A DNA stretch of 64,000 bases, taken from NCBI GenBank assembly GCA_030522415.1, contig CM060121.1:4993976-5057975 (forward strand), given 5' to 3'. The position numbers were made by a program, and so were the translations under genes. Below, piece after piece: positions 44,722-54,781 of the stretch. The notes under the pieces were generated by a model. It was not told the origin of the DNA, ran no database searches, and worked only from the letters and a program-made list of their open reading frames with translations. This DNA is from Channallabes apus. Its lineage: Eukaryota; Chordata; Actinopteri; Siluriformes; Clariidae. The first letter of the stretch is position 1, and the number at the start of each line of letters is the position of its first letter.

Positions 44722-45016
44722 TCTCTGGCGCAGTAATACACAGCCGTGTCCTCAGTCTGAAAGTTTTGTCCTCTTAAATAAACTGTGCTGCTGGATGTGT
44801 CCTGGGTGAAACTGATCTTGCTCTTCATTGTATCTTTAAGATTAGTGCTACCATCATTACACAGATATCCGAGCCATTCCAGTGCTTTCCCAGCACGTTG
44901 TCGTATCCAGTTAATACAATAACCCGACTCTGAGATCTTACAAGAGATGGAGAACGATTCTCCAGGTTTCACAACCACAGAGGCTGACTGAGTGAGCTCC
45001 ACACCACCAACACCAC
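44722..45016 (-). CDS. IGHV segment VH-b, V exon
   Basis: This is a V exon in frame with the leader at 45123-45162. FR1 is VELTQSASVVVKPGESFSIS with Cys following, FR2 WIRQRAGKALEWLGYL, FR3 SKISFTQDTSSSTVYLRGQN, ending [11 protein letters not shown]. An extra Cys lies in CDR1 (SGYCINW) and another in CDR2 (YLCNDG), beside the two canonical ones. The segment is intact and has promoter, leader, acceptor and RSS. The 62.9-kb segment is a recent duplicate differing at few residues. A frame running on past the RSS is an artefact, not coding. Confidence 0.92.
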
Positions 45017-45122
45017 CTGTTAATAACAATAATAGAACAGTAATAGAACATCATCAACTGTCTAAGTCATTTTCATAACCAGGTATTAAATCTAACCTCT
45101 TTCATCCAACATGCAGACTTAC

Positions 45123-45162
45123 AGAATGCAGCTGTTAGCAGCAGCAGAAGTGAAGAGAACAT
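45123..45162 (-). CDS. VH-b leader exon
   Basis: ATG at 45162, signal peptide MFSSLLLLLTAAF, donor GTAAGT at 45117-45122, phase 1, about 106-bp intron. Confidence 0.88.
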
Positions 45163-45268
45163 TGTTGTTTTGTATAAAACTGAAGTGAATTAAACTGTTC
45201 AACTGCTCTCCTCCTCACCACACACACTCACGCACAGACCTCCCTAATGTAGCAGACATGAGTGGAGG

Positions 45269-45276
45269 ATTTGCAT
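45269..45276 (-). promoter_or_regulatory. VH-b octamer
   Basis: ATGCAAAT on the minus strand, about 107 bp upstream of the ATG. The same distance holds for VH-d. Confidence 0.85.
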
Positions 45277-45484
45277 AAAATGTGACAACTAGTTAACTTT
45301 TTGAGGAAAAGCCACTGCCATAACACACACACACCATGCTGACAGTGCTGCCATTTCTACCTCTGAGAATTTTAATTGATCTGTTTTCCAGGTTTCCAGT
45401 GAAGTATCCGGTATACAGTAGGGTCACAGGGGGCGTTGAGATAATGCCATGAATTACTGTGGGTCTGGTGCAAACCCATCTCAG

Positions 45485-45486
<2 letters not shown>

Positions 45487-45550
<64 letters not shown>
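45487..45550. repeat. (CA)n microsatellite
   Basis: An uninterrupted CA run of about 64 bp. The flanks 45300-46470 hold no gene I can recognise; a SINE-related scrap may lie at 45430-45760. Confidence 0.9.
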
Positions 45551-45553
<3 letters not shown>

Positions 45554-46473
45554 ATACTCAGTCACATACTACGGGAACTTTATGAATGTCAATCAGCCTA
45601 CACTGTATACCTTTAAACTGTGAGAAAGAACGTGATTCCCTGAAGAAATCCCACCAAGAACAAGAAGGACATGCAAACTCCACACATACAGTCTGAGGAC
45701 GAGACTTAAACCCCAACCCTGGAAGTCCGAGAAAACAGTCCAAACCACTAAGCCACTGTGCAGTCTGGCTTTATTTACATATTTAAAAAATGTGTTAAAT
45801 TCAGATAAACATATTGTGTTATCTTGTTTATGAATCACAGCTGAAGCAGTTTCAATTAGTTCAGTTAAATGACGTGTCTGGAGCTGAGGAAGTAGCTGTA
45901 TTACAGTATAGTCACTGTGTCGTACTAACATTAAAGCAAAGATATCATACTGAGTGACTCTCAACCCCATAATTAAACTCATTCATTCAGTTCTGTAATA
46001 CAAGCTTTGAGTGAGCAAGAGGCAGATTTTTATAACAATATGAATTTGTATGAACAATAACCTTCGAATAAGTGATTTTGTAGTTTTATGAATCCTTCAA
46101 AACAAGTGAGATGCTGCCCCCTACAGCTGACTTTAATTGCCAAAGTTTGTAGTAGTGATTCTGCACATAATCTGTAAGATACTGTGCTGCTGAATAATGG
46201 ACAGTATTTACGGTATAAATACAGAAACGCAACTACAGTATTGACCTGTAGTCTTGTCTTGTTTCTCTCATATTCTCTCAAATAGCAGCGTCACTTGAAA
46301 TGTAAAGAAACTGAAATGTTATTGAGCACTAACGTGGTTCTTATTGATCCTTGTGACAATTTTGGGTGCTTATTATTCATGTATTTATTTATTTTTGAAT
46401 GAATAAAAAAGTATTGTTAACAGAATTGGTGATTACACAGTGGTAAATAGTTAACTGTCCAAAGATTTTTTTT

Positions 46474-46803
46474 CATTCATTCATTCATTTTCTATACCGC
46501 TTAATCCTGTGTTCAGGGTCGCGGGGGACCTGGAGCCTATCCCAGGAGACTTCGGGCACTAGGCAGGGTACACCCTGGACAATCCATCGCAGGGCACACA
46601 CACATACACACACTCACACACCCAATCACACACTACGGGCAATTTAGGAACGCCAATTAGCCTAATCTGCATGTCTTTAGACTGTGGGAGGAAACCGGAG
46701 TACCCGGAGGAAACCCACCAAGCACGGGGAGAACATGCAAACTCCATGCACACAGAGACGGGAATCGAGCCTGGCCGGGGAATCAAACCCGGACCCTGGA
46801 GGT
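46474..46803 (-). mobile_element. tRNA-derived SINE-like repeat, copy E, head missing
   Basis: The tail (CATTTTCTATACCGCTTAATCC) and body (GAGTACCCGGAGGAAACCC) are present on the minus strand, but it ends at CCTGGAGGT, before the tRNA-like head. A T-rich direct repeat AAGATTTTTTT may flank it. Confidence 0.78.
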
Positions 46804-46926
46804 AAGATTTTTTTTTTGGAATTCAAAAGAGTCGAATTATGATTCTATTCCTTCCGATGTCTGAAAGTAAAGCTTTGATTAAGATCATCATTAATTACTT
46901 CGAGTGGATGTTTAAACACATGTCAG

Positions 46927-47275
46927 CGTTTTTGTAAGGGGAATCCACCGTTTTGTGTCACTGTGACTCTCTTGAGCAGTAATACAACAGCTGTGTCTTC
47001 AGTTTGCAGATTGAATTGAATTGTATTTGTTATAGTGTTAGTATTTTAATAAGTGTTTTAAATGTGTTAGTTATTTTTACAACTTCATTTTCTATTCATC
47101 ACTGTAATATGTACTCCCACTGAACCAGATGCTTCTAATCGACTCCCGAGCTTTTCCTGCAGGATATCAGATCCAAGCTTTACCATAGCTTATAACCGAA
47201 TATAAAACCTAGCAGGGGATGGAGAGACTCTGGTCTGGCTGGACTGTCATGGACACCTCACCATGCACATCTATG
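46927..47275 (-). pseudogene. VH pseudogene with intact RSS
   Basis: From 47275 down: GEVSMTVQPDQSLSIPC (FR1), then a stop in CDR1, WI followed by a stop where Arg is expected, PAGKARESIRSIWFSGSTYY (FR2-CDR2). FR3 is replaced by AT-rich sequence (47020-47100), then AVVLLLL-like remains of the YYC end. The RSS is perfect in the heptamer (CACAGTG, 46959-46965), spacer 23, nonamer ACAAAAACG (46927-46935). Dead. Confidence 0.8.
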
Positions 47276-47350
47276 GAGGAAAACACAATACCAGAATTAT
47301 AAAGAATTGTTGTTCTGCTTTTACTGATGTAAACAGCTTTCTGTACTGGA

Positions 47351-47389
47351 GGTTTTTGTACAGGGATGTTGTTGATCTGTCTCACTGTG
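47351..47389 (-). promoter_or_regulatory. RSS of VH-c, consensus-perfect
   Basis: Heptamer CACAGTG (47383-47389), spacer exactly 23 bp, nonamer ACAAAAACC (47351-47359). It is the best RSS in the window. Confidence 0.92.
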
Positions 47390-47695
47390 GCTCTACGAGC
47401 GCAGTAATACACAGCTGTGTCTTCAGTCTGCATGTTCTGTCCTGTTAATGTTACTGAGTTGCTGGACGTGTCTCTGGAAACCTGAAACCTGCTTTTCAGT
47501 TTCTCGCCGTAGTAAGTATTACCATCAGAACATATCTCTCCGATCCACTCCAGAGTTTTTCCTGCAGGTTGTCGTATCCATTCTGTACAGTAGGTACTTG
47601 TTACTGAATATCCAGACACTTTACAGGTCAGAGTCAGAGACTGACCAGGGGTTACTACTGAGGATGTAGGCTGGGTCAGCTCACACTGTGAACAC
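47390..47695 (-). pseudogene. IGHV segment VH-c, V exon out of frame with its leader
   Basis: The V exon itself is open: CELTQPTSSVVTPGQSLTLT with Cys next, CDR1 TSTYCTEW, FR2 WIRQPAGKTLEWIGEI, CDR2 CSDGNTYYG, FR3 [31 protein letters not shown]. Its leader exon ends in phase 1, and splicing to the only good acceptor (AG at 47696-47697) gives a TGA after a few codons. The homologous segment at 58.4 kb has one more base in this junction (CACTGTGTTGAG versus CACAGTGTGAG), which restores the expected frame in alignment. So VH-c carries a small indel at the start of the V exon. Otherwise it has promoter, leader and a perfect RSS. A sequencing error cannot be excluded. Confidence 0.75.
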
Positions 47696-47790
47696 CTGTT
47701 AAATGTTAAAAAAATAAAAAAATAAAAAAATAAATGTAAAACACTATGATTAACAACTATCATACAGTATGTTGAATGTATAATACTTAC

Positions 47791-47839
47791 AGTGTACAGC
47801 TGCCAGAAGCAGAAGTAGTAGGGATATAGAGGTCATCAT
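47791..47839 (-). CDS. VH-c leader exon
   Basis: ATG at 47839, MMTSISLLLLLLAAVH, donor GTAAGT at 47785-47790, phase 1. Confidence 0.8.
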
Positions 47840-47900
47840 GTGTGTTGAAGAATAAGTAAAAACGCTGTTTTCTTTGCTTAAATATGTAACTAGGAGGGGC

Positions 47901-47908
47901 ATTTGCAT
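47901..47908 (-). promoter_or_regulatory. VH-c octamer
   Basis: ATGCAAAT on the minus strand, 62 bp upstream of the ATG. Confidence 0.8.
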
Positions 47909-48284
47909 AGAGACACCGCTTATACAGTATCAGAGTGGATTTAATATATTCTGGATTCCTTCAATAAATAAGACCATAAATAACATTTGTCACTGGTTGA
48001 GCTTATGAATCAGCTTATTTTATTTTTATTTTATTTTGTATTAAGCAAATAGATTAGATTAGAATATAATCTACAGTATAATATTCTATGGAAACCTGCT
48101 ATGAATGTCTTCACTATTTTATGGATAAGGTTATACACATCAGGTTCCTTATTTTACCATCTGTTAGCGACCTACAGTTCCAATTTAAAGACCTTGTATG
48201 AATGTATTTGAGCATTTTGAGTCTGTCTCCCTTCCTTTTTTAGAGGATCTGGTTTCCAGTAGTAAGCCATCTGGCTCTCCTTCT

Positions 48285-48770
48285 GATGTTCATTCATTCA
48301 TTCATCTTCTATACCGCTTTATCCTGTCCCATATGGAAAGAACCTATATGAGGACATATGCACATTTATGAAACCTACAGTATATGCAGTATATATGCAT
48401 ATATATGATGATATATACAGTATGCTGCATATATGCGTATATATGCCACATGTAGGCAACATTGAGGTGCATATATGTGCATATACAGGCCATATAGGTC
48501 TCCTGTATTGCTTCTTTATATCCACATACAGTATAAGCCCTATATGTACATACAAGATATGTCTCCTATGGCAGGATCTGGTCATTTTAGCTCATATCTC
48601 ACTTTGGCAACTGTCATACATGATGCCTAGCTCATATTTTCTATCATCAAGGCAATAACTAAGAACTAACAAAAAAAATGCAAAAAACTTATGTGCGAAC
48701 ACATGAAATTGGTATCCTAATTGCCCACATACAGTATATGAGGATATATGCACATATATGAAACCTCAGT
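48285..48770. repeat. SINE tail scrap and ATATGCATAT-rich palindromic repeat
   Basis: A SINE tail scrap (ATTCATCTTCTATACCGC) is followed by many ATATGCATAT/ATATATGC palindromes. The motif TATATGAGGA-ATATGCACAT-TATGAAACC occurs at both ends (48345 and 48735) in the same orientation. It could be a hairpin-forming element. From 48771 to 49976 I see AT-rich DNA, and one ATGGCACGCGC-led frame at 49118 that I cannot identify. Confidence 0.5.
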
Positions 48771-49976
48771 CTCCGTGAAAATCTTTTTGAAACACGTCAC
48801 TAAAATGACCTGAAATGAGAAATATATCTATAGAAAGCTTAAAGTGTCTACTTTTAAATGATGCCAGTCACATTGAAAACAAATATTCTCAGTTTATGTA
48901 ATCCGTATGAAACCAAGGAGAGGCACAGAATTTCTGTCGCACTTACTGTATCTGCTAATGACCCGAGGCAGGACACGCCCCCACACGCCAATCACATGGA
49001 AATCAGTCCGGGTAATTTACATAATAGGCCACGCCCCCGGACACCGCCATGATCAACACACACACACACAGACTTGAAAACACTCAGATTCAGTGAGTTT
49101 TCTGCACGTTTTGGAAGATGGCACGCGCTTACACATCCGAGGAAACTCTTCAGAATGTTCTGGAAAGTGGGAGGAGTTTACATTTACCTCAGAAGAAGAC
49201 TATTAAGTTATTAAGTCTTATATAACTCTTATTCTGATAATATTAAACTAATATTAGTAAATATTTTCCTCACTACAGCTAGCTCTTGTCAGCTTGTGTG
49301 ACACATTGGCTTTCAATGCCATTTATATAGTTTAGGTAAATCATGCTAACATGCTGCCTCATGTAGCACAAACATGATATTTCCCATTGGCTAAGCTAAT
49401 GCCCTATGGAGTTTACAGATGTTTATATTCACCTTGTTTTGGATAGCTTTAGATTATGGTTGCTAATGTATATTTGGCTCCATTTTGGTTAGCTTATAAC
49501 ACTGCTATCGGTAATGTTATTTAGCACAAACAAGCTAGTTCCAGGTGGCTAAAATACTGCTTTACGTAGGACATTTCCATGTCCTGTGACTGCGTACAAC
49601 CAGCACATGGGGAGTTGATCACTCTGATCAGCTATTACAATACTATACTACACAGCACAAAACAATGAAGTCGTACAGAAATATTTCTCTACACTGCTTG
49701 GACATTGCTCCCACCAATGCTTACCCTGCATGTATGTTTTGTACAGTTTTCTTTTCTCTTGCACTGTTTTACTCTGAATGTCCGTCTTTTTTCAGTTTTT
49801 ATTTTGTACTGTTCCTGTTGCAGTTTTACCCTGCATGTATCTTTATCATTAATCTGCATTTATACATAAAATCCTATTAACTATTGGGAAGCTAAACATA
49901 AGAATCAGTATGAAACATGAAAAGTTTCTAAAAGTTGCCAATAAATTAATATTGTGATGTGAAATTATTTTTCAGA

Positions 49977-50115
49977 TTGCAGTTATAAAGGGCTCTGGGG
50001 TGTTTTGCCAGGCAGAAGCATGGAGAGCAGCCCGCCTTGCCACCTCTGCTACTGCCATGGTACGGAATCTGCTGCTGGGCACCTTCGACTTGGAGACTTG
50101 ACCAAATTAAAAAAG
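49977..50115 (+). pseudogene. BEN-domain-like exon
   Basis: The plus-strand stretch lies between a good acceptor (TTTTTCAG ending 49976) and a donor (AAG then GTAGCC at 50116). Its frame reads VIKGSGVFCQAEAWRAARLA, then TSATAMVRNLLLGTFDLET followed by a stop. This resembles the helical start of BEN domains found in fish repeat-associated genes. The stop falls just before the exon end. No partner exons are certain. Probably an orphan exon of a transposon-borne or duplicated gene. Confidence 0.4.
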
Positions 50116-50409
50116 GTAGCCATTATTGCTGAGTAAATGCATAATGCGTTGAGAAGGAAAAACAAAACATTTAAGACTTTATAAGTTCACCACTTTAACC
50201 ATAGCCTACTTGTATCAATGTTTATTAGCCATCAATGGAGACTGCATAAGGTAGGGCACCCATTATTGTTACTGTATCTGCAACTGTATTTAATAATTGC
50301 TGCTCAAAAGATCCATTAAATGCAAAGGAGATTTGGACTTAAAAAATAAATACAGTATTAGCTGAATGAAATGAAGCAGAGCCATTGTTTTTAAATATGA
50401 TTGCTTCAA

Positions 50410-50655
50410 ATTTCTGCTACTGTGGATGTCAAATGCAGTAATATACAGATGTGTCCTCACCAGAGAGTTTCAGAAACACCATTATGCTGGTATTATCTTT
50501 GGTGATTTCTATTCTGTCTTCAAAAGATTTACTATAAACAGTTGAATAGATATGGCCTGTGCACACCAGGGGTGTGTTCACCTGTTGTCGGTGTATGCTG
50601 TAGTCTTTAAACTTAAATTCAGATCCTCTGCAAGAAAGACAGCGATTCTAGTTTC
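50410..50655 (-). pseudogene. VH pseudogene
   Basis: From about 50640 down the reading is RGSEFKFKDYSIH (CDR1 with FR2 Trp lost), a shortened FR2/CDR2 (PLVCTGHIYSTVYSKSFEDR) and FR3 IEITKDNTSIMVFLKLSGED, TSVYYC, then Ile and stop. A CACAGTA heptamer and an A-rich nonamer (TTAAAAACA) follow at roughly 23 bp. No leader was found. Confidence 0.75.
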
Positions 50656-51022
50656 TTAGGCAACTGCAGAATAAATTAAGATGGGAAGCAATGGCATTGG
50701 ATTGACATTGACTGGTGCTTGAATATTGATTTCAAGATGTGGATTAACTGGGTTTATGTTGCCATTATGATGAACATCAATTATTCAGTCACTATTTACT
50801 GTTAATAACATTATTAATTTTAAAATGAAAATAAAAGTAAATCTTTCATTATAACCACACTGTAGTGGTAGTTGGGTGTCACTGGGATGTCAGATGTGAG
50901 TGTATAGCAATGCAAAATAGTTTACATGGCTTAGAGGTCAAATAGGAGCGCCCCTTCACAGAATTCACAAAGGGCCTCAGCGAATTTAGGAACAGCTCGG
51001 TGTGCATCAGAGTCAGTGCTAA

Positions 51023-51355
51023 TGTTTTTGTACTACCTTCGCATCTGTTTGTGTGACGGTGTCTTCGGGCACAGTAATAGACAACTGTGTCTTCTACAGT
51101 CAGGCCAGGCAACATGAGATATGAAATGCCTTTACTGTTATACTTTGTTATTTCGATTCTTCCTTCAAGAATTTTGATGTACTGTAGCTTGTCTCGTCAT
51201 TATCATTCCTGATGCGCCCGATCCACTGTAAGGGCTTTCCACGAGGTTGTCATATCCAGTGCATGGCATGATCTCCAAAATTATATCCTACAGCCTTACG
51301 AGAGAGGCTGAGAGTTCCACCAGGATTACTCAGTACTGCATGACTTGGAATAGAC
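51023..51355 (-). pseudogene. VH pseudogene
   Basis: FR1 SIPSHAVLSNPGGTLSLSRKA has Arg in place of the conserved Cys. FR2 is HWI followed by a stop where Arg should be, then QPRGKPLQWIGRI. FR3 is frameshifted but closes LTVEDTVVYYCARR. The RSS has a weak heptamer CACCGTC (51055-51061), a 23-bp spacer and nonamer ACAAAAACA (51023-51031). No leader. The 78-codon frame that starts inside it has no independent meaning. Confidence 0.82.
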
Positions 51356-51556
51356 TAATAGAACAGAATAGAACGATGGGGTCACAGTTTTAAAAGTGAA
51401 CAGTTGAGCTCATTCCTTTTGTTGTCACACTAATTAACAAATACAAAATTATACGGTCTATTTTGTAACAATTTAACTCACTTAGAGGACTACACAGGTT
51501 AAAAATTAGACTGAATTAATTATATAACTACAGTATATAAATATATACAGTATATA

Positions 51557-53174
51557 CAGTGGTGTGAAAAACTATTTGCCCCCTTCCTGATTTCTTATTC
51601 TTTTGCATGTTTGTCACACTTAAATGTTTCTGCTCATCAAAAACCGTTAACTATTAGTAAAAGATAACATAATTGAACACAAAATGCAGTTTTTAAATGA
51701 AGGTTTACGTTATTAAGGGAGAAAAAAAACTCCAAATCTACATGGCCCTGTGTGAAAAAGTGATTGCCCCCCTTGTTGAAAAATAACTTAACTGTGGTTT
51801 ATCACACCTGAGTTCAATTTCTGTAGTCACCCCCAGACCTGATTACTGCCACACCTGTTTCAATCAAGAAATCACTTAAATAGGAGCTACCTGACACAGA
51901 GAAGTAGACCAAAAGCACCTCAAAAGCTAGACATCATGCCAAGATCCAAAGAAATTCAGGAACAAATGAGAACAAAAGTAATTGAGATCTATCAGTCTGG
52001 TAAAGGTTATAAAGCCATTTCTAAAGCTTTGGGACTCCAGCGAACCACAGTGAGAGCCATTATCCACAAATGGCAAAAACATGGAACAGTGGTGAACCTT
52101 CCCAGGAGTGGCCGGCCGACCAAAATTACCCCAAGAGCGCAGAGACGACTCATCCGAGAGGCCACAAAAGACCCCAGGACAACATCTAAAGAACTGCAGG
52201 CCTCACTTGCCTCAATTAAGGTCAGTGTTCACGACTCCACCATAAGAAAGAGACTGGGCAAAAACGGCCTGCATGGCAGATTTCCAATGCGCAAACCATT
52301 TAAGCAAAAAGAACATTAAGGCTCGTCTCAATTTTGCTAAAAAACATCTCAATGATTGCCAAGACTTTTGGGAAAATACCTTGTGGAACGACGAGACAAA
52401 AGTTTAACTTTTTGGAAGGTGTGTGTCCCGTTACATCTGGCGTAAAAGTAACATAGCATTTCAGAAAAAGAACATCATACCAACAGTAAAATATGGTGGT
52501 GGTAGTGTGATGGTCTGGGGTTGTTTTACTGCTTCAGGACCTGGAAGGCTTGCTGTGATAGATGGAACCATGAATTCTACTGTCTACCAAAAAATCCTGA
52601 AGGAGAATGTCCGACCATCTGTTCGTCAACTCAAGCTGAAGCGATCTTGGATGCTGCAGCAGGACAATGACCCAAAACACACCAGCAAATCCACCTCTGA
52701 ATGGCTGAAGAAAAACAAAATGAAGACTTTGGAGTGGCCTAGTCAAAGTCCTGACCTGAATCCTACTGAGATGTTGTGGCATGAACTTAAAAAGGCGGTT
52801 CATGCTAGAAAACCCTCAAATAAAGCTGAATTACAACAATTCTCCAAAGATGAGTGGGCCAAAATTCCTCCAGAGCGCTGTAAAAGACTCGTTGCAAGTT
52901 ATCGCAAACGCTTGATTGCAGTTATTGCTGCTAAGGGTGGCCCAACCAGTTATTAGGTTCAGGGGGCAATTACTTTTTCACACAGGGCCATGTAGGTTTG
53001 GATTTTTTTTCTCCCTAAATAATAAAACCCCTCATTTAAAAACTGCATTTTGTGTTTACTTGTGTTATCTTTGACTAATAGTTAAATGTGTTTGATGATC
53101 AGAAACATTTTGTGTGACAAACATGCAAAAGAATAAGAAATCAGGAGGGGGGCAAATAGTTTTTCACACCACTG
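51557..53174 (+). mobile_element. Tc1-like transposon, sister of copy A
   Basis: CAGTGGTGTGAAAAACTAT starts at 51557 and its inverted match ends at 53174; TA lies on both sides. It is nearly identical to 3295-4891 but lies in the opposite direction. An AT microsatellite follows. Confidence 0.92.
51936..52956 (+). pseudogene. Tc1 transposase with frameshift and nonsense lesions
   Basis: ATG at 51936 gives the same N-terminus as copy A (MPRSKEIQEQMRTKVIEIYQ) for 127 codons. A 2-bp loss near 52295 then shifts the frame, and a GAA-to-TAA type change at about 52405 stops the catalytic domain just after DETKV. From 52423 the C-terminal half is open, with QQDNDPKHT and DLNPTEMLW, and reaches the natural end (KGGPTSY). 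It is inactive. Its lesions are at different places from those of copy A. Confidence 0.9.
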
Positions 53175-53209
<35 letters not shown>

Positions 53210-53277
53210 TTGAATATTGAATTGAATATTTCACTCAAATAAATTAAGCTTTATAATATATATAATGTCTTTTACAC

Positions 53278-53564
53278 ACACATTAACGGAGAGACTGTTT
53301 TATCGAAAAAATTAGCAAGGAGAATCGCTAGTCACACTCACGTGAGCGCATACTAACAGAATAACTGCTGTAAAGTAAAAAAAAAAAAGCAAATGAACCT
53401 GTACTTTACCTTTGAAATCACGACAGAGCAGAGTTTCTGTGTAAGGCAGAGAGTGTGTATCTGTATGTGTGTGGGAAGCTGAGAGGAGGAGGGGGTGAGA
53501 GGGGGACTGTAAAGGCAAGTGTGCATGTGTGATGGTGTGAGTGAAGGAGCACGGTGTCAAATTA

Positions 53565-53621
<57 letters not shown>

Positions 53622-53870
53622 TGTCTCAATTCTTTTCAAAAGTAAAGTGAAACACGAAACACTGATACAAAGAGGGAGATAAAAAAAGGATTTTTAAAAC
53701 AATACAAGTGCGCTGTACGCACGCGCTTACAAACACAAAAAATGTTTTACACACACACACGCGTGGTCACAGTGTTATAGTAAACAGTACACGCGTGCAT
53801 GGATGTTGATTATACCAGTAAAAGACGAGCACTAAGACCCAGCAGGGGAGACAATTACCCAAAATTCCGC
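53278..53870. repeat. Interspersed repeat, uninterrupted copy of the 17571-18890 repeat
   Basis: It shares ACTGTTTTATCG, ACTAACAGAATAACTGCTGTAAAG and, later, GGTCACAGTGTTATAGTAAA and GACCCAGCAGGGGAGAC with 17620-18890. In the 17-18.9 kb copy the hAT-like element and the gypsy LTR interrupt it. A (CA)n run lies at 53568-53621. From 53871 to 54739 the DNA is AT-rich without a gene. Confidence 0.75.
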
Positions 53871-54739
53871 AGTGCAAGAGAGAGAAAAACTGTTGGGTCA
53901 GTTGTGATCACGGACAAGAACAACAAGAAGCGCATGCATGATATATGATACTCCAGACAATGCTCGTTTTTCAAGTCACAATTTATTAAAAATCTTTGCT
54001 CGTCTTGCAGAACACTCGTAAACCACGTTACTCGTAATCCGAAGTTCTACTGTATATATACACTGTATATGTGTTAAGGAAACAGAGTGTGGACTTAGGA
54101 AGAGGCATAGTCACAGAGGTGAACTGCTGAAACGAGTTCCAGAATTAGGAAAACAGAAACACAAACCAATTCAGTCTCATAATGGAACTAAAAGGATGAA
54201 ACAATGAAACTAGGACAGAAACCAAAATAGCAGTAGCATGACTATCATACAAAACTAGAACTTAGGAGACCAGCCTGACATCAACTTGAGAGAACAGAAG
54301 CTAAACAACACAGGAACTTATGTTGAACTTAGAGTTCAACATAACAAGAAGCTACACATAAGGAACTAGACAAAACTAGACAGAACAAAGACAAGGAGTT
54401 AAGAAAAAATTATTTCAGGAAACATGTTTTATCAATAAAAAAAAAAAAAAAAAAACATTAGAGTGCCATTGTCTGCATATCTATGATATTTCTTAATTCC
54501 AGCTTCTGGTTCATCCATTCTGGCATTAGTTGAGTGAAAATATTAGCAGAGTGAAAATATGAAGGAAAAAAAGGTTACAGTAAGTGAAGTAATAAATAAA
54601 GTAAAATAAAAATAAAAAAAGACATGAACTAGATATATGATAGACAAATGCAACACCCAACAAAGTCAAATGCAGAAACTGGTAACAATAGATTAGGAGA
54701 AACCAGATTCTCATGTAGAATTTATATAGCAACAATACA

Positions 54740-54781
54740 TCCTGTGCGCATGGAGTTTGCATGTTCTCCTCGTGCTTGGTG
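54740..54781 (+). mobile_element. SINE-like repeat, left half
   Basis: TGTGCGCATGGAGTTTGCAT and CTCGTGCTTGGTG form the left part of a SINE body; the right half starts at 58098. The tRNA-like head is missing. Confidence 0.75.

Noticed and set aside
49118..49230. ATGGCACGCGC-led frame as a piggyBac-like start
   Set aside because: It has only about 35 codons, no conserved catalytic part downstream and no TTAA-flanked ends seen.
53312..53629. Frame with long Cys/Val runs
   Set aside because: It is only the translated CA microsatellite.
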